Of a stretch of DNA of 64,000 nt, positions 34,644 through 43,183 are shown one piece after another. How positions within the stretch are numbered: the stretch's first letter is position 1; the number at the start of each line of letters is the position of its first letter. Source of the DNA: JAEUJM01 sp044221555 (GTDB lineage Bacteria; Actinomycetota; Acidimicrobiia; Acidimicrobiales; DATDAH01). The notes under the pieces are model-generated. The model did not search any database. It worked only from the letters and a program-made list of their open reading frames with translations, and was not told the DNA's origin. A program made the translations under genes and the position numbers. Where the stretch lies: contig JBGAOY010000001.1 of assembly GCA_044221555.1 (NCBI GenBank), positions 930,001 to 994,000 on the forward strand, given 5' to 3'.

Positions 34644-35360
34644 TCACACCGGCTTTCGCAGGAGACCGAGGTAGTGGGAGTTGAGCGGTCGCACCGCGGC
34701 GAGCGCGCGGTAGGCCCGCTCGGTCGCCCGTCCCAGGCGGCGCGCCACCGGCGGGACGAGGGTGATCGGCTCGAACTGGGTCGCGAACCCGGGGAACAGC
34801 GCCTTCACGGCCCGTTCCGGCAGGGCCCGGGTGTGGGGGTTCCGGAGGTTCGGGTGGCGCATGTCGTACCAGAGGACCGCTCCCCCGGGGCGAAGGACCC
34901 GGTCGACCTCGGTGGCCATCCGCCGGGCGAGGCGCCCGTCCCGCACGGAGCTGAACACCGTGAACGCCACCACCAGGTCGAACTGCCCGGGCGGGAACGG
35001 CATCAGGGAGCCTTCGGCCCGGACCAGCGCGACCGCAGGGACGCGGGCCGACGCGGCGCGGAGACGCTCGTGGCTGAGGTCGACGCCGACGATCGGCACC
35101 GAGCCGGCCACGTCACCGAACAGGTCCGCGAGCGCACCCCCGGACCCGCAACCCAGCTCGAGGGTCCGCGTCGCCGCCCCCGGCCATCGGCCCTGCTCCT
35201 GCAGCAACGACCGCGAGCGGGTCCTGCGCTCGTCGGCGATGGCGCGGTTCCCCGGGTTCTCGTCGCTCCACCGCCGTGCCGTGGCAGGGTCGGCGTCGTA
35301 GCCGCGGTAGACCCGGCGGAGGCGGTCCACCTCGTCGGACGGCGATGCCGACCCGGGCAT
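34644..35360 (-). CDS. SAM-dependent methyltransferase (class I)
   Basis: The 238-residue protein begins MPGSASPSDEVDRLRRVYRG. Motif I is RTLELGCGSGGALADLFGD, with PIVGVDLSHERL and PFPPGQFDLVVAFTVFSSV after it and LRPGGAVLWYDMRHPN as the late motif. ATG 35360 overlaps the upstream sugar-transferase stop (TGATG). It probably methylates an intermediate made in the same operon. Confidence 0.82.
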   Translation of the reverse strand: MPGSASPSDEVDRLRRVYRGYDADPATARRWSDENPGNRAIADERRTRSRSLLQEQGRWPGAATRTLELGCGSGGALADLFGDVAGSVPIVGVDLSHERLRAASARVPAVALVRAEGSLMPFPPGQFDLVVAFTVFSSVRDGRLARRMATEVDRVLRPGGAVLWYDMRHPNLRNPHTRALPERAVKALFPGFATQFEPITLVPPVARRLGRATERAYRALAAVRPLNSHYLGLLRKPV

Positions 35361-36214
35361 CAGGTGGGTGGCGACGCGACCGGCGACGGCTCTGCCCGGC
35401 CCCGGCCGCCTCGGCGCCGGCGATCGGCGGGGTCTGGGGCCGGTCCCGAGGTCGGGCGCGGGCGGGTCCCGCTCGCCGCCGCCCCGTCCGCCGCCGCCCC
35501 GGCCGCCGCCACACCGTCGTCGTCGGCGTGGAGATGGAGCCGGAGGAGGGTCTCCACCGCGGGGATCTCCCGCTCCAGGCGCCGGTGCAAGAGGGTGGTC
35601 GAGCGTCGCAACACGAAGCGCTCGACGAGGGCCAGCAGCACCAGCAGGTCGACACCGGGTGAGGCGTGGCCGAGGTACCACTGGTCGATGGCCAGCTTCA
35701 CGGGCACCATCTCGGCCTCGTAGCGCTTGAGGTCGGTGATCGCGAGGCCGGCCTCGAAGTCGTGGATCAGCACCTGGGTGGGCCCTGCGATCCCGGGCAG
35801 GGCACGGACGACCGCTTGCCAGCGGGGGTCGCCCAGGTCGACGTAGACGGGGGTCTCGGGCCGTGGCCCCAGCAGGGCCATCTCACCCCGGACCACGTTG
35901 GCCAGCTGCGGCAACTCGTCGAGGCGGTAGTGCCGGAGGCGACGGCCCAGGTTGGTGACGCGGGGATCGCCGCCCATCGTCAACGCTGCCCCGCCGGCCT
36001 GGCCGGAGGCCGCCTGCACCGTCATCGACCGGAACTTGGCCATCGCGAACTCGTCGCCGCCGCGGCCGACGCGCGGGAGCCGCACGACCGCCGGCGGGCC
36101 GTCGACCAGCCGCACCGTGAGCCAGAGGCCGGCGGCCACCGGCGCGGTCACCACCGCCAACAGCAGGGCCAGCCCGCGGTCCAGTCGCCAGCGGACCCGC
36201 AGCCAACGGGTCAC
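35360..36214 (-). CDS. Initiating polyprenyl-phosphate phosphosugar transferase (PglC-like)
   Basis: The 284-residue protein has a single N-terminal re-entrant hydrophobic helix (LALLLAVVTAPVAAGLWLTV), then FAMAKFRSMTV, LRHYRLDELPQLANVVRGEMALLGPRPE and LPGIAGPTQV. These are the catalytic (DE pair) and substrate motifs of the monotopic sugar transferase family, which moves a phosphosugar onto undecaprenyl phosphate and starts the repeat unit. The last 60 residues are a low-complexity Ala/Pro/Arg tail absent from most relatives. The GTG start overlaps the aminotransferase stop (GTGA), linking the two. Confidence 0.85.
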   Translation of the reverse strand: MTRWLRVRWRLDRGLALLLAVVTAPVAAGLWLTVRLVDGPPAVVRLPRVGRGGDEFAMAKFRSMTVQAASGQAGGAALTMGGDPRVTNLGRRLRHYRLDELPQLANVVRGEMALLGPRPETPVYVDLGDPRWQAVVRALPGIAGPTQVLIHDFEAGLAITDLKRYEAEMVPVKLAIDQWYLGHASPGVDLLVLLALVERFVLRRSTTLLHRRLEREIPAVETLLRLHLHADDDGVAAAGAAADGAAASGTRPRPTSGPAPDPADRRRRGGRGRAEPSPVASPPT

Positions 36215-37365
36215 GGGATCGAGCTCGCGAAGACCTCACAGACTCGATCGACCTCGGCGTCCGACAGGCCCGGGTGGAGCGGGAGCGAGATCAGGCGGTG
36301 GGCCATCTCGTCGGCGACCGGGGTGCCGGCGGGGCCGACGACCGCGTTCTTGGCGAACCACTCGTAGTCGTGGAGCGGGCGGAAGTGCAGGCTGGTGCCG
36401 ATGCCCACGGCGTCGAGCGAGCCGAACACGCCCCGACGGTCGACGCCGGGCGGAAGGGCCACCGCCAACAGGTGGTCGGCCATGCCGTCGTGCAGTTCGC
36501 GGGGCACGAACTCGAGGCCGTCCACCGCAGCCAGGTTGTCCCGGTAGCGCAGCACCAGCGCCCGGCGCCGGGCCTGCATCGCGTCGAACCGGTGGAGCTG
36601 CGAGCGGGCCAGCGCGGCGAGGATGTCGGACAGGTTGGCCTTGTAGCCCGGCCCGACGATGTCGGTGACGGTGTCGGGGTCCCACGCCGCACCGGCCTTG
36701 CGGGTGAGCCCGTGCAGCCGGTAGGCGGTGGCGAACCGGGCCAGCTCGGGATCGTCGGTGGCCAGCGCGCCCCCCTCACCCGACGTGAGGTTCTTGGTGG
36801 CGTAGAAGGAGAAGGCCGCGCCCGCGGTGCCCGCTCCGGCGATCCGGCCGCGGTGGTCCGCGGCGCCGAAGGCGTGCGCCGCATCCTCCACGATGGGGAC
36901 CCCGGCGGCCTGGCACCGCTGGTGGGCCGCCTCCGACACCGGCGTGCCGCCGAAGTGCACCATGACCACCGCGTCGAGGCCGTCCTCGAGCGCGGCGTCG
37001 AGGGCCTCGACCGACAGGTTCATGGTGCCGGGCTCGGAGTCGAGCAGCACGATGGTGGCGCCGTGGTGGAACGGGGCGAACGCGCTGGCCGGGAAGGTCC
37101 AGGTGGGGACCGCGACCCGGGCACCGGCGGGAAGGCCGAGGTACGCGAACGAGAGCTCGAGCGCGGCGGTGCCGGACGAGACGCTGATGACGTGCGGGCA
37201 GTCGAGGTAGTCGGCCAGCTCCTCCTCGAGCGCCACCGACTCGCGCCCGGACGTGAGCCAGCCGCTGCGCAGCACGCGCACCACGGCGTCGACGTCGTCG
37301 TCGGTGATGCTCGGGTCGGCGAGACCGATCGCGGCCCACTCGCCGTCCAGTTCCCCCTCAGTCAT
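36211..37365 (-). CDS. DegT/DnrJ/EryC1-type PLP sugar aminotransferase
   Basis: The 384-residue protein transfers an amino group to a keto nucleotide sugar. SVSSGTAALELSF binds the PLP phosphate, VEDAAHAFGA carries the ring-stacking Asp, and the Schiff-base lysine is K191 in FYATKNLTSGEGG. GYKANLSDILAALARSQL is typical of the family. It opens the operon with the initiating sugar transferase, a pairing seen for 4-amino-4,6-dideoxy sugars; a matching 4,6-dehydratase would be needed. ATG 37365 follows a clear -10 box. Confidence 0.88.
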   Translation of the reverse strand: MTEGELDGEWAAIGLADPSITDDDVDAVVRVLRSGWLTSGRESVALEEELADYLDCPHVISVSSGTAALELSFAYLGLPAGARVAVPTWTFPASAFAPFHHGATIVLLDSEPGTMNLSVEALDAALEDGLDAVVMVHFGGTPVSEAAHQRCQAAGVPIVEDAAHAFGAADHRGRIAGAGTAGAAFSFYATKNLTSGEGGALATDDPELARFATAYRLHGLTRKAGAAWDPDTVTDIVGPGYKANLSDILAALARSQLHRFDAMQARRRALVLRYRDNLAAVDGLEFVPRELHDGMADHLLAVALPPGVDRRGVFGSLDAVGIGTSLHFRPLHDYEWFAKNAVVGPAGTPVADEMAHRLISLPLHPGLSDAEVDRVCEVFASSIP

Positions 37366-37374
37366 GTCGCACGC

Positions 37375-37380
37375 ATCGTA
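37375..37380 (-). promoter_or_regulatory. -10 box TACGAT for the aminotransferase-sugar transferase operon
   Basis: TACGAT on the minus strand ends 9 bases before ATG 37365. Confidence 0.42.
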
Positions 37381-37402
37381 CCGGACCCTGGCGGGGGGCA
37401 GA

Positions 37403-38407
37403 TCACCGCGCCGGCCGGGCCAGGTCGGCCACCGCGCTGCGGGTGCCGCCGGAGTACCGCCGGTAGCGCCCGGTGACCCACTCGCGGCCGACCACCGGCA
37501 CACGCGCCGACCGACCGGGGGCCAGCGAGGCTCGTGCCCGAAGGTGGGCCACCGCCGCCGCGAAGCGCTCGTCGGCACCCGGGTGCCCGTCACCCGACAG
37601 CCGGTCGCGCACCGCCGACAACTGCTCGGCACGGGTCTGGAGGCCCACGGCCGTGGACGTGGTGGTGCGCCGGAGCTGGTGGGACACCTCCGCCGCGGTG
37701 ACCGGCTCGCGCAGGCCCGTCTGCTGGTCGACGTGGCGGCGGAACGAGATCAGTGGCTCGCTGATGGCACCCACCTCGGCCACCGCGGCCAGCACGAGCG
37801 CGATCCAGCGGTCCTGCAGCATCAGCGAGCCGGCCCCGTTGAGCGACGGCGGGAACGGCAGCAACCGGCCGAGGTGCTCGGACCGGAACATCATGGCCGC
37901 GCCCGTGACCACCGACCGCTGGAGCAGGACCCCCAACGGGTCGCGTGCGAACCGCCGCCGGGTACGGGCGTCGAAGCCGACGCCCTCCCACAGCGTGGTG
38001 GGCACGGGACGACCCGAGTCGTCGATCACGTGTCCGTCCGAGAAGGCCATCGCCAGCCCGCCCGCCTCCATCGCACCCACCATGCGCTCGAGCTTCTCCG
38101 GGGCCCACACGTCGTCCTGGTCGGCCGGCGCGATCAGGCTCCCGGCGCAGCGGGCGAAGGCCACGGCGAAGTTGAACGTGGAGCCCAACCGCTCGGGCGT
38201 CGACTCCCGGTGCACGGCGAACGACGCCCGCGTCGCGAACTCGTCGAGCAGCGAGAGGGTGGCGTCGGTGGAGCCGTCGTCACTCACCACCAACTCGTCG
38301 GGTGGCCGGGTCTGGCCCGCCAGGCTGTCGAGGAAGGGCTCGAGCCACCGCGCGCCGTTGTAGGTGCACAGCGCCACCGAGACCGTGGCGTCGTCGCGCC
38401 TGGTCAC
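37403..38407 (-). CDS. GT2 family glycosyltransferase
   Basis: The 334-residue protein starts VTRRDDATVSVALCTYNGAR. LVVSDDGSTDATLSLL is the nucleotide site, LIAPADQDDVWAPEKL the metal site (a rhamnosyltransferase-like DQDDVW motif), and LMLQDRWIALVLAAV the catalytic helix region. The GTG start overlaps the stop of the GT4 gene upstream (GTGA). The DQDDVW pattern is common in enzymes adding deoxysugars such as rhamnose, but the donor is not proven. Confidence 0.83.
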   Translation of the reverse strand: MTRRDDATVSVALCTYNGARWLEPFLDSLAGQTRPPDELVVSDDGSTDATLSLLDEFATRASFAVHRESTPERLGSTFNFAVAFARCAGSLIAPADQDDVWAPEKLERMVGAMEAGGLAMAFSDGHVIDDSGRPVPTTLWEGVGFDARTRRRFARDPLGVLLQRSVVTGAAMMFRSEHLGRLLPFPPSLNGAGSLMLQDRWIALVLAAVAEVGAISEPLISFRRHVDQQTGLREPVTAAEVSHQLRRTTTSTAVGLQTRAEQLSAVRDRLSGDGHPGADERFAAAVAHLRARASLAPGRSARVPVVGREWVTGRYRRYSGGTRSAVADLARPAR

Positions 38408-39600
38408 AGCAGCGCCTGCATCTCGGCCAGGAGGCACGGGGCGGCCACCGCGGTCACGTGTCGACGGGCCACGCGCTCACGACCCTGGCGGCCCAGCTCG
38501 TGGCGGCCGGCGGCATCGTCCAGCAGGCCGGCCACCGCCGCGGCCATCGCTCCGGCATCGAGCGGCGGGACGAGCGCGCCGGCGGGCGGGTACCCGTCGG
38601 CCGGGACCAGGAACTCCGGCACGCCACCCTGGTCGAAGGACACGACGGGGACCCCGGCGCGCGCGGCCTCGAGCACCACGAGGGGGAAAGGGTCCTCACG
38701 GGAGGTCAGGGCGAACACGTCGAACAGCGCGTGCCAGTCGTCGGGGTCGGGCTGCTCGCCCACCAGGTGGACCCGGTGGGCGAGCCCGACGGCGTCGATG
38801 TCGTGGCGCACCTCGTCCCATCCCGCCCGCCCGGCGTGACCGCCGACCCAGACGAAGTGCACCGGCGGGTCGCCGCCCGATCCGACGCGGGCCATGGCCG
38901 CGGCCATCTGTACGAAGAGGTCGGGGCCCTTCCGCCAGATCAGGTCGCCCATCGCCCCCACCACGGGCGCGCCCTCGGGGATGCCCAGTTGCGCCCGCAG
39001 CCGACCGGCGTCGCGGTGGACGACCGGCGGGCCGCCGTCCACGAAGCCGTGGCACACCGTGAGGTCGGACGGATCGACGGCGTGGCGGGCGACCAGGTTC
39101 TCGGCCACCGCCGACGACACCGCGACGAAGCGGTCGGGCCGCTGGAGAAGTGCCTCGTCACCGGCCGGGAGCGACCGGGCCAGGGCGAACTCCAACTCGT
39201 GCACGTGGCCGAGCACGGGGACGCCGGGCCCGACACCGAGGTGCGGCAGCGCGACGAAGCTGGGTACCCCGTTCAGGTACACGAGGTCGGGATCGGGACG
39301 GCCCCGCAGGGCCCGAGCCACCCGCAGGGCCTCGGCCCGGCGCCCGAGGGCCCTCAGGCCCAGCTCGCCCGCCCCCACGGCCAGCGCCTCGATCGTCGTC
39401 CTCCGATCGGGTGGTGCCAGCGACCGGGTGTCGGCCAGCGCCGCGTACTCACTCACCAACGGCCCGCCGCGCCAGCACACGACCTCGAGGTCGAGGGTGC
39501 CGGCCTCGTGCAGCCACCGGAGCAACCGGAGCAGCAGCAGGGGCGACCCGGTCCGGCTGGCCTCGTAGGTGACGAACAGCACACGGGGCCTGGCGGTCAT
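38404..39600 (-). CDS. GT4 glycosyltransferase, founder of a local paralog family
   Basis: The 398-residue protein begins MTARPRVLFVTYEASRTGSPLL. It shares with four genes between 47.8 and 53.7 kb the pattern of a SRTGSP/DRTGPP-type N-terminal loop, GHVHELEFAL, a RPDRFVAVSSAVAENL segment, WRKGPDLFVQMA, FVWVGGHAG and ALTSREDPFPLVVLEAARAG (the acidic donor site). It is the first gene of a two-gene minus-strand operon and lies outside the main family block. The sugar is unknown. Confidence 0.83.
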   Translation of the reverse strand: MTARPRVLFVTYEASRTGSPLLLLRLLRWLHEAGTLDLEVVCWRGGPLVSEYAALADTRSLAPPDRRTTIEALAVGAGELGLRALGRRAEALRVARALRGRPDPDLVYLNGVPSFVALPHLGVGPGVPVLGHVHELEFALARSLPAGDEALLQRPDRFVAVSSAVAENLVARHAVDPSDLTVCHGFVDGGPPVVHRDAGRLRAQLGIPEGAPVVGAMGDLIWRKGPDLFVQMAAAMARVGSGGDPPVHFVWVGGHAGRAGWDEVRHDIDAVGLAHRVHLVGEQPDPDDWHALFDVFALTSREDPFPLVVLEAARAGVPVVSFDQGGVPEFLVPADGYPPAGALVPPLDAGAMAAAVAGLLDDAAGRHELGRQGRERVARRHVTAVAAPCLLAEMQALL

Positions 39601-39610
39601 GGCCGCGACG

Positions 39611-39616
39611 ACGATA
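39611..39616 (-). promoter_or_regulatory. -10 box TATCGT for the 39600 glycosyltransferase operon
   Basis: TATCGT on the minus strand ends 10 bases before ATG 39600; it is back to back with the plus-strand promoter of the PIG-L gene. Confidence 0.35.
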
Positions 39617-39646
39617 GATGGCCCGAGACCCCGATCGCGCGTCCGC

Positions 39647-39652
39647 TACGAT
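39647..39652 (+). promoter_or_regulatory. -10 box TACGAT for the PIG-L deacetylase gene
   Basis: TACGAT is followed by a leader of about 20 to 25 bases containing AGGAG at 39672-39676, a good ribosome binding site 4 bases before ATG 39681. This is one of few conventionally led genes here. Confidence 0.42.
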
Positions 39653-39680
39653 TGCGCGTTCGCCGACCCCCAGGAGCGAG

Positions 39681-40346
39681 ATGCCCACCGGGACCGATCC
39701 GCGGCACGCGATCGTCATCGCCGCCCACGCCGACGACGAGACCCTCGGCTGCGGGGGCACCATCGCCAAGCTGGCCCGCGCCGGCTGGCGCATCGACGTG
39801 GTCATCGTGTCCGACGGCGTGGTCACCGCCCGGGGCACCGAGCAGGACAACCGGGAGGACGCCCGCGCCGCCTGCAAGCTGCTGGGCGTCGACGAGCCGC
39901 ACTTCCTGGGCTTCCCCGACCAGCGCCTCGACGAGGTGTCGATGATGGAGCTCAGCCAGACGCTCGTGCCGCTCACCGACGGCCCCGACCTGGTGATGAC
40001 CCACGCCACCGCCGACCTCAACCGCGACCACCGCCTGATCGCCGAGGCGACCCGCATCGCCTGGCGCCCGCAGGACCGGGCGGTGTCGATCCTCGAGTTC
40101 GAGATCCCCGCCTCGGCCTACTGGAACGGCCAGACCTTCGCCGCCAACTACTACGTCGACATCACCGACACCCTCGACGTCAAGCTGGCGGCACTGTCCT
40201 GCTACACCACCGAGGCCAAGGCCGCGCCCCACCCTCGCTCACCCGAGGGCGTGGCCCACCTCGCCCACTACCACGGGGGCCACGCCACCACCGATGCGGC
40301 CGAGGCGTTCCGCCTCCTGCGCGGCTTCGAGGGCCAACTGCCGTAG
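39681..40346 (+). CDS. PIG-L family N-acetyl sugar deacetylase
   Basis: The 221-residue protein has the zinc motif AAHADDETLGCGG with H16, D18 and D19, and the second histidine-rich segment VMTHATADLNRDHR. PIG-L enzymes remove acetyl groups from GlcNAc-containing substrates. FGFPDQRLDEV-like and YYVDITDTLDVKLAAL are also typical. It has its own promoter and Shine-Dalgarno sequence and is a single-gene unit ending at a strong hairpin. It may trim an N-acetyl sugar of the surface glycan, or act in small-thiol synthesis, which cannot be excluded. Confidence 0.85.
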   Translation: MPTGTDPRHAIVIAAHADDETLGCGGTIAKLARAGWRIDVVIVSDGVVTARGTEQDNREDARAACKLLGVDEPHFLGFPDQRLDEVSMMELSQTLVPLTDGPDLVMTHATADLNRDHRLIAEATRIAWRPQDRAVSILEFEIPASAYWNGQTFAANYYVDITDTLDVKLAALSCYTTEAKAAPHPRSPEGVAHLAHYHGGHATTDAAEAFRLLRGFEGQLP

Positions 40347-40357
40347 CGCAGCCCGTT

Positions 40358-40401
40358 CTGGCGCCTGATCCTGTGGTCAGGCCAACAGGATCGGGCGCCA
40401 G
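40358..40401. terminator. Bidirectional hairpin between convergent genes
   Basis: Arms 40358-40374 and 40385-40401 are complementary over 17 bases with one G-T pair, with a 10-base loop. It sits between the stops of the convergent PIG-L and beta-propeller genes and could end transcription from both sides; there is no clear T-run. Outer arms 40332-40340 and 40399-40407 form a second, competing pairing. Confidence 0.6.
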
Positions 40402-40430
40402 TTGGCCGACTCGTGGCCGGCTCCGGCCGG

Positions 40431-41681
40431 TCAGGCCGGGGGCACGAGGCGGTACACGCCGCCGCTGATCGACGTCAGGTAGATGGTGCCGTCGAGGCCG
40501 GCATCGACCGAGACCAGCTGCGACTCGTCGACGGTGGCCAGCACGAATTCCTCGTAGCCCCCGTCCGGGGCGGGGCGCAGGCCCAGGAGGGCCTTGCTGC
40601 AGAGGTCGGTGTAGAGGTAGTCGCCGGCCAACTCCGAGAAGTCCGCCCCGCGGTACACCTCGCCGCCGATCGCCGCGCAGCGACCCTCGCGGTGCTCGTA
40701 CTCGTAGCTGGGCGGTGTGGGCGGAAGGCGGGTGTGCGACGGCTCGTCGATGTAGTACTCGGTGCTCCCCGCGTACTGCGGCCAGCCCAGGTTGATGTCC
40801 TTGCCGAAGGCCTCGTCCACCCCCAGGCGGTTCAGCTCCTCCAGGGACTCCTCGCCCACGTCGGCCACCCACAGGTCGCCGGTCTGGGAGTCGAAGTCGA
40901 TCCGGAACGGGTTGCGCATCCCCACCGTCCAGATCTCGGGCAGCCCGTCGGGGTTGCCGTCGACGGTGTTGCCCTCGGGCGACGTGTAGCCCCCGGCGGG
41001 ATCGGGTTGGATGCGCAGGACCTTGCCGTAGTAGCTCGACGTGTCCGGGGCCTGGAACGCACCGGCGCCGCCGTCGCCGGTGCCGACGTAGAGGTAACCG
41101 TCGGGACCGAAGGCCAAGGAGCCGCCGATGTGGTTGTTCGGGGGGCCCGGTGGGCGGTCGACGGTGATGATCTCGTTGCCGGGGCCGAACGACGCGCCGT
41201 CGTCCTCGACCGGGTGCGCGGTGACCACCTGGTCGTGGGCCTTGTCGATGTAGCCCAGGTACAGGGTGGCGCCGTCGGGTGAGAAGGTGAGGGCCACCAG
41301 CCCCTCGAGCCCCGCCTGGGCGCTCACCTCCGTGGAGATGTCGAGGGCCGGCGGCTCGACGACGTCGAACCCGCCGGCGCCATCGGGCGTGAGGCGGATC
41401 ACCTGGCCCCCGAGCTGGGAGACGTACAGGTCGTCGGTGCCGGGTCGGGGTGCGACCTGTGTCGGCGCCTCCAGGCGGGCGATCTCCTCCAACCCGTAGG
41501 CGGGTGTGTCGGCTGCCGCCTCGGATGCCGCGTCGAGCTCCGACTGGGACACCACCACCAGGTCGCCGTTGCCGGCGCCCCTCCCCACCGCCACCACGGC
41601 CACGGCGGTGAGGCACGTCAGCGCGAGGCCGGCCACCGCGATGACGGTGGGCAGCCGACGGGAACCGGTGGCGGGCGACAT
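40431..41681 (-). CDS. Sorbosone/glucose dehydrogenase-like beta-propeller, membrane-anchored or secreted
   Basis: The 416-residue protein begins with a signal-anchor (LPTVIAVAGLALTCLTAVAVV). PTQVAPRPGTDDLYVSQLGG, GLVALTFSPDG, NNHIGGSLAFGPDGYLYVGTGDGG and VGMRNPFRIDFDSQTGDLWVADVG are the repeated propeller motifs of PQQ-dependent sugar dehydrogenase-like proteins. It would sit outside the cytoplasmic membrane and oxidise a sugar if it binds PQQ, but many relatives have unknown activity. It is transcribed alone from its own promoter. Confidence 0.82.
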   Translation of the reverse strand: MSPATGSRRLPTVIAVAGLALTCLTAVAVVAVGRGAGNGDLVVVSQSELDAASEAAADTPAYGLEEIARLEAPTQVAPRPGTDDLYVSQLGGQVIRLTPDGAGGFDVVEPPALDISTEVSAQAGLEGLVALTFSPDGATLYLGYIDKAHDQVVTAHPVEDDGASFGPGNEIITVDRPPGPPNNHIGGSLAFGPDGYLYVGTGDGGAGAFQAPDTSSYYGKVLRIQPDPAGGYTSPEGNTVDGNPDGLPEIWTVGMRNPFRIDFDSQTGDLWVADVGEESLEELNRLGVDEAFGKDINLGWPQYAGSTEYYIDEPSHTRLPPTPPSYEYEHREGRCAAIGGEVYRGADFSELAGDYLYTDLCSKALLGLRPAPDGGYEEFVLATVDESQLVSVDAGLDGTIYLTSISGGVYRLVPPA

Positions 41682-41689
41682 CGTGGCGG

Positions 41690-41695
41690 AGCCTA
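41690..41695 (-). promoter_or_regulatory. -10 box TAGGCT for the beta-propeller gene
   Basis: TAGGCT on the minus strand ends 8 bases before ATG 41681. The upstream radical SAM gene ends 24 bases before it. Confidence 0.38.
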
Positions 41696-41719
41696 CCGGG
41701 GGTCGTGATCCCGGCCGGA

Positions 41720-43156
41720 TCAGCGGGTCGATGCCCGTCCCGGCCGCCGGCGGGGCATGCGCAGGGCCACGGCCCGCCCCCAGCGGCGGGCACCACCGGG
41801 CCCGACCGAGGGTGCGACCGGGTGCGTTCCTGGTGGCCCATCCGGCGATCCATCGGCCAGGCGGGCGATCTGGTCGGCCAACTCGGGGAACACGGCTTCG
41901 AAGTGCTCACCCCGCACCTCGTCGCGGTGGCGCGTGACCCGCAGGCACTGCGCCCACTCCTCGGCCTCGTCGTCCCCACCGCCGTCCATGAAGCCGATCA
42001 CCTCGGCCACCTGGTCGACGACCCCCGGTGGGCAGGCCTCGGGACGGTCGACCAGCCGCTCAGCCAGCCGGCGGGCCACCGCGTCCTTCAGGGGCCGGGG
42101 CAGGATCTGGATGCAGTAGTGGCGGGGGTAGTGCACGAGGTTGAGGTTGAGGTGGACGTGCTCGAGCCCCGGTCGCCCGGCCAGCCAGTCCACCAACTCC
42201 GGCAGGTACCACACGTTGAACGGGCTCACCGAGCAGTTGATCGACACCTGCAGGCGGCTCGACGCCTGCAGGCGGCTCGACGCCTGCAGGCGGCTCGACA
42301 CCTGCAGGCGGCTCGACGCCATGGCGGCGTAGCGGTCGACGATCGCCTCGGTGTCGGGCCAGCGTCCGGGGGCCCGCTCGTACTCGAACCGCGACCCGAT
42401 GTCGTCGATGCTCAGGGTCAGCACCACCTTGGCGAACGCGGGCAGCAGCTCGAGGATCCGCTCGTCGACCACCGCTGCGTTCGTGGTGAGCAGCAGGGTC
42501 ATGCGCTCGGGGCGCCCCTCGGCCACGATCAACTCGAGGATCTCCCGGTTCTCCCGCGAGAGCATCGGCTCGCCACCGGTGAGCTCGACGTGGTCCAGGT
42601 GGGGCAGCCAGCGCCGGAACGTGGCCAGGTTGCCGGCGTCGTGGGTGATCTTGTTGGCGCGGAAGTAGTCCTTGTTGTCGACCAGGTAGGGGTCGGGGTG
42701 GTCCCCCGAGATCGCCAGCTCCTCGCGCAGCCACAGCGACGACGCCACCGGGCCGCAGATCCGGCACTTCAGGTTGCAGGCGTTGGTGAGCTTCAGGTCG
42801 AGCGCGGCGGGATGGTCCGGGGTGACGTCGTCGTAGTCAGGCGGGGTGGAGATGCCCCGGTGGGCCAGGTAGGTCTGACGGAAGCTGGGGATCCCCGCGG
42901 CCTCCTCGTTCCAGCACGACGAGCACTCCCCCGGCTGCTCGCCGGCCCGGAAGTCACGGCGCAGGCGCTGCATGGCCTCGCCGTTCCAGACCTGCTCGAG
43001 GCCACCGTCGCGCAGGTTGGTGAGCTGGTACGCCGAGTCGGCCGACGGCTGGGCGAACTTGCAGCACGGACGCGACGAGCCGTTCACGTCCATGGACAGG
43101 TTCAGCCACGGGAGCGGGCAGATCGTGTCGGGGACGGGCCCCTCCGGCGGCGGCAT
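41720..43156 (-). CDS. Radical SAM protein with N-terminal SPASM/twitch-like cysteines
   Basis: The 478-residue protein has an N-terminal auxiliary-cluster region (TICPLPWLNLSMDVNGSSRPCCKFA, then GECSSCWNEE), the SAM cluster in NACNLKCRICG, and HVELTGGEPMLSRENREIL. This order, auxiliary cysteines before the core, is unusual and shared by the neighbours. Four tandem copies of a six-residue SSRLQ(A/V) repeat lie just after the core strand near residue 285. It lacks the C-terminal PAS-like region of its relatives. It is the last of four minus-strand radical SAM genes; the substrate is unknown. Confidence 0.82.
   Translation of the reverse strand: MPPPEGPVPDTICPLPWLNLSMDVNGSSRPCCKFAQPSADSAYQLTNLRDGGLEQVWNGEAMQRLRRDFRAGEQPGECSSCWNEEAAGIPSFRQTYLAHRGISTPPDYDDVTPDHPAALDLKLTNACNLKCRICGPVASSLWLREELAISGDHPDPYLVDNKDYFRANKITHDAGNLATFRRWLPHLDHVELTGGEPMLSRENREILELIVAEGRPERMTLLLTTNAAVVDERILELLPAFAKVVLTLSIDDIGSRFEYERAPGRWPDTEAIVDRYAAMASSRLQVSSRLQASSRLQASSRLQVSINCSVSPFNVWYLPELVDWLAGRPGLEHVHLNLNLVHYPRHYCIQILPRPLKDAVARRLAERLVDRPEACPPGVVDQVAEVIGFMDGGGDDEAEEWAQCLRVTRHRDEVRGEHFEAVFPELADQIARLADGSPDGPPGTHPVAPSVGPGGARRWGRAVALRMPRRRPGRASTR
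42245..42316 (-). repeat. Four 18-bp tandem repeats inside the radical SAM gene
   Basis: The plus-strand unit CACCTGCAGGCGGCTCGA (or CGCC-starting variant) repeats four times with one variable base and encodes SSRLQ(A/V) on the minus strand. Copy changes would keep the reading frame. Confidence 0.9.
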
Positions 43157-43183
43157 CGCGGTCAGTGTGTCAGAGGATCCCGG

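Noticed and set aside
42245..42316. Possible CRISPR array
   Set aside because: The 18-bp units are directly adjacent without spacers and keep the coding frame of a radical SAM gene.
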